Below, piece after piece: positions 5,708 to 6,337 of a stretch of DNA of 6,337 bases. This DNA comes from Bacteroidales bacterium. GTDB lineage: Bacteria; Bacteroidota; Bacteroidia; Bacteroidales; UBA10428. Both the position numbers and the translations under genes were made by a program. Position 1 is the first letter of the stretch, and every line of letters begins with the position of its first letter. Location of the stretch: positions 1 to 6,337 of the forward strand of contig JAFGQQ010000433.1 of NCBI GenBank assembly GCA_016935595.1. Reading direction: 5' to 3'. The notes beneath the pieces were generated by a model that saw only the letters and a list, made by a program, of their open reading frames with translations, was not told the DNA's origin and searched no databases.

Positions 5708-6337
5708 TTAAAAATACCCTTCTTTTTTCCTATCTTCCATAGCAGCTTCCGAACGTTTATCATCTGCACGACCACCTCTTTCGGTAGTCCGTGTAGCAGC
5801 AACTTCATTTATGATATCTTCAAGATTGTTTGCTTTTGATAATGTAAGTCCCGTACAGGTTATATCACCTATCGTGCGGCATCGAACATCCCTGATTTCG
5901 GGATTTTCATTGTCTTTAAGCTTCATAAAAGGTGCGGTTGCAAGCCATACTCCATCCCTGTTAAATACTTCTCTTTTATGTGTAAAATATAAACTTGGCA
6001 TTTCAATATTTTCAAGATAAATATATTGCCAAACATCCATCTCTGTCCAATTACTTATGGGAAATACCCTGAAATGTTCTCCCATGTTTTTTCTTCCGTT
6101 AAATAAATTCCATAATTCGGGTCGTTGATTTTTTGGATCCCACTGTCCAAATTCATCCCGGTGTGAAAAAAAACGTTCTTTTGCCCTTGCTTTTTCTTCA
6201 TCCCTTCTTCCTCCTCCCATTGCACAGTCTATTTTCAATTCTTCAATAGCGTCCAATAAAGTAATGGTTTGCATTACATTTCTGCTTGCACCAACACCTG
6301 TTTCCTCAACAGCCCTTCCCTGGTCAATTGTATCCTG
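5708..6337 (-). CDS. cysD: Sulfate adenylyltransferase subunit 2 (CysD), C-terminal part
   Basis: This is the catalytic subunit of ATP sulfurylase, which adenylates sulfate and works in complex with CysN. The frame is open to the right edge: 21 codons precede the first internal ATG (6274) and read QDTIDQGRAVEETG and onward. About 209 of the usual 300 or so residues are therefore visible, and the true start is outside. Clear CysD signatures are GGGRRDEEKARAKER (visible residues about 41-55), WDPKNQRPELW (about 66-76), FPISNWTEMDVWQYI (about 92-106) and the C-terminal TTERGGRADD and KKEGYF. The N-terminal ATP-pyrophosphatase loop (SGGKDS type) is not in the window. The TAA stop at 5708-5710 is 20 bases before cysN. 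The sulfate may be used for cysteine synthesis or for sulfated surface molecules; the window does not tell which. Confidence 0.96.
   Translation of the reverse strand, partial: QDTIDQGRAVEETGVGASRNVMQTITLLDAIEELKIDCAMGGGRRDEEKARAKERFFSHRDEFGQWDPKNQRPELWNLFNGRKNMGEHFRVFPISNWTEMDVWQYIYLENIEMPSLYFTHKREVFNRDGVWLATAPFMKLKDNENPEIRDVRCRTIGDITCTGLTLSKANNLEDIINEVAATRTTERGGRADDKRSEAAMEDRKKEGYF

Overview
The window is AT-rich (about 30% GC by eye) and carries ordinary-looking chromosomal genes. Several points suggest a member of the Bacteroidota, perhaps near the Bacteroidales/Marinilabiliales. The 7TM-HD protein, the NlpC/P60 protein with its N-terminal SH3 domain, and the CysD/CysN pair all look most like Bacteroidota versions. 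Start codons are preceded by A/T-rich sequence without clear Shine-Dalgarno motifs. Candidate promoters resemble the Bacteroidota TTG / TAnnTTTG type. This assignment is from memory of the families, not from a search.

Layout, left to right. (1) Bases 1-437, plus strand: the 3' part of a class I SAM-dependent methyltransferase whose start is outside the window. (2) Bases 459-2917, minus strand: a two-gene unit. A PgpH-type 7TM-HD phosphodiesterase (probably cleaving cyclic di-AMP) is read first, followed 29 bases later by a SemiSWEET/PQ-loop sugar transporter. (3) Bases 2918-3102: a divergent control region with a GC-rich imperfect palindrome that stands out from its AT-rich surroundings, a second inverted repeat, and candidate promoters for both sides. 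(4) Bases 3103-4379, plus strand: an NlpC/P60 cell-wall peptidase, a YbjQ-family (UPF0145) protein, and a 39-residue single-pass membrane protein just 13 bases after ybjQ. (5) Bases 4404-6337, minus strand: cysN and the 3' two thirds of cysD, the two subunits of ATP sulfurylase. cysD continues beyond the right edge.

The genes do not form one pathway. cysD and cysN make one enzyme, which activates sulfate to adenosine phosphosulfate. The PgpH homologue and the SemiSWEET are probably co-transcribed, which may link second-messenger turnover to solute or sugar handling, but that is inference. The NlpC/P60 peptidase would act on muropeptides. No gene-free stretch exceeds 300 bases. I saw no rRNA, tRNA, CRISPR array, complete insertion sequence or convincing intrinsic terminator. 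I found no clear sign of an undescribed multi-gene system. The points most worth a second look are the small membrane protein after ybjQ and the palindrome between the divergent genes.
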